NCBI GenBank assembly: GCA_945889545.1
Contig: CAMDCC010000049.1
Span: forward strand, 1-13,202
DNA from: Bifidobacterium breve
GTDB lineage: Bacteria; Actinomycetota; Acidimicrobiia; IMCC26256; PALSA-555
Reading direction: 5' to 3'
DNA: 13,202 bases
Part shown: piece after piece, positions 13,090 to 13,202 of the stretch
How positions within the stretch are numbered: position 1 is the first letter of the stretch
Layout of the letters: each line of letters opens with the position of its first letter
The notes under the pieces: generated by a model
What the model was told of the DNA's origin: nothing
Seen by the model: the letters and a program-made list of their open reading frames with translations, nothing else
Databases searched by the model: none
Translations under genes and position numbers: made by a program

Positions 13090-13202
13090 AAACGGTGCTC
13101 GTCGAAGGGGGAGCTGCTCCAGTCGTCCACCGCCGTTGCCTCGGCCAACCGCCGTTGTGGTCCGGGCGATGCGTGGCCGTCGCGATCCGAGTAGGTGTCC
13201 TC
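13074..13202 (-). CDS. C-terminal end of an unidentified protein, partial at window edge
   Basis: The minus strand is open from the window edge to a TGA at 13074-13076, giving 42 residues that end DDWSSSPFDEHRFYEGA. The mix of acidic, aromatic and small residues, and codon use like the neighbouring genes, suggest a real C-terminus rather than a chance frame. No family is recognised. The gene converges on the mutase small subunit and overlaps its last 16 bases. Confidence 0.5.
   Translation of the reverse strand, partial: EDTYSDRDGHASPGPQRRLAEATAVDDWSSSPFDEHRFYEGA

Overview
The window is a GC-rich, tightly packed stretch of bacterial chromosome. Short gaps, GTG/TTG starts, 4-base GTGA stop/start overlaps, and five transcription units whose first codon lies only 6-8 bases after a TANNNT -10 hexamer all point to an actinobacterium. 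An Acidimicrobiia-like lineage is a guess that the sequence cannot settle. No rRNA, tRNA, CRISPR array, insertion sequence or phage gene was seen. No stretch longer than about 160 bases lacks a gene.

Left part (1-2146): two unrelated PIN-toxin modules flank one enzyme gene. On the minus strand is a ribbon-helix-helix antitoxin followed by a PIN toxin that is cut by the window edge. Between the modules is a minus-strand HSL-type alpha/beta hydrolase. On the plus strand is an AbrB-fold antitoxin with a complete PIN toxin.

Centre left (2154-5838, plus strand): a ketopantoate-reductase-family enzyme, a class III CoA-transferase and a GH43 beta-xylosidase/arabinofuranosidase follow the second PIN toxin in the same direction. 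Gaps are 7 and 41 bases, then a 4-base overlap, so all five genes may share one transcript.

Centre right (5828-8939, minus strand): a sugar-phosphate-isomerase/epimerase-like TIM barrel and two Gfo/Idh/MocA oxidoreductases form a tight operon. A 14-base LacI-type palindrome lies on its presumed -10 element. With the convergent GH43 gene this looks like a carbohydrate-use locus. Oxidation and elimination of glycosides through 3-keto intermediates is the most specific hypothesis, but it is inferred from family content only.

Right part (9036-13202): a SnoaL-like protein converges with a TetR regulator. TetR follows a crotonase-family gene whose active-site region resembles ethylmalonyl-CoA decarboxylases. 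Divergent from these is a two-subunit B12-dependent acyl-CoA mutase: a catalytic chain and a separate cobalamin-binding chain. The catalytic chain keeps the Tyr/Arg pair used by methylmalonyl-CoA mutase to hold a carboxylate, but has Ala in place of the neighbouring Tyr243. The window ends in the 3' end of an unidentified minus-strand gene that overlaps the end of the mutase small subunit.

The most rewarding items are the mutase/crotonase pair, the sugar operon with its operator over a leaderless promoter, and the recurring leaderless promoter architecture.
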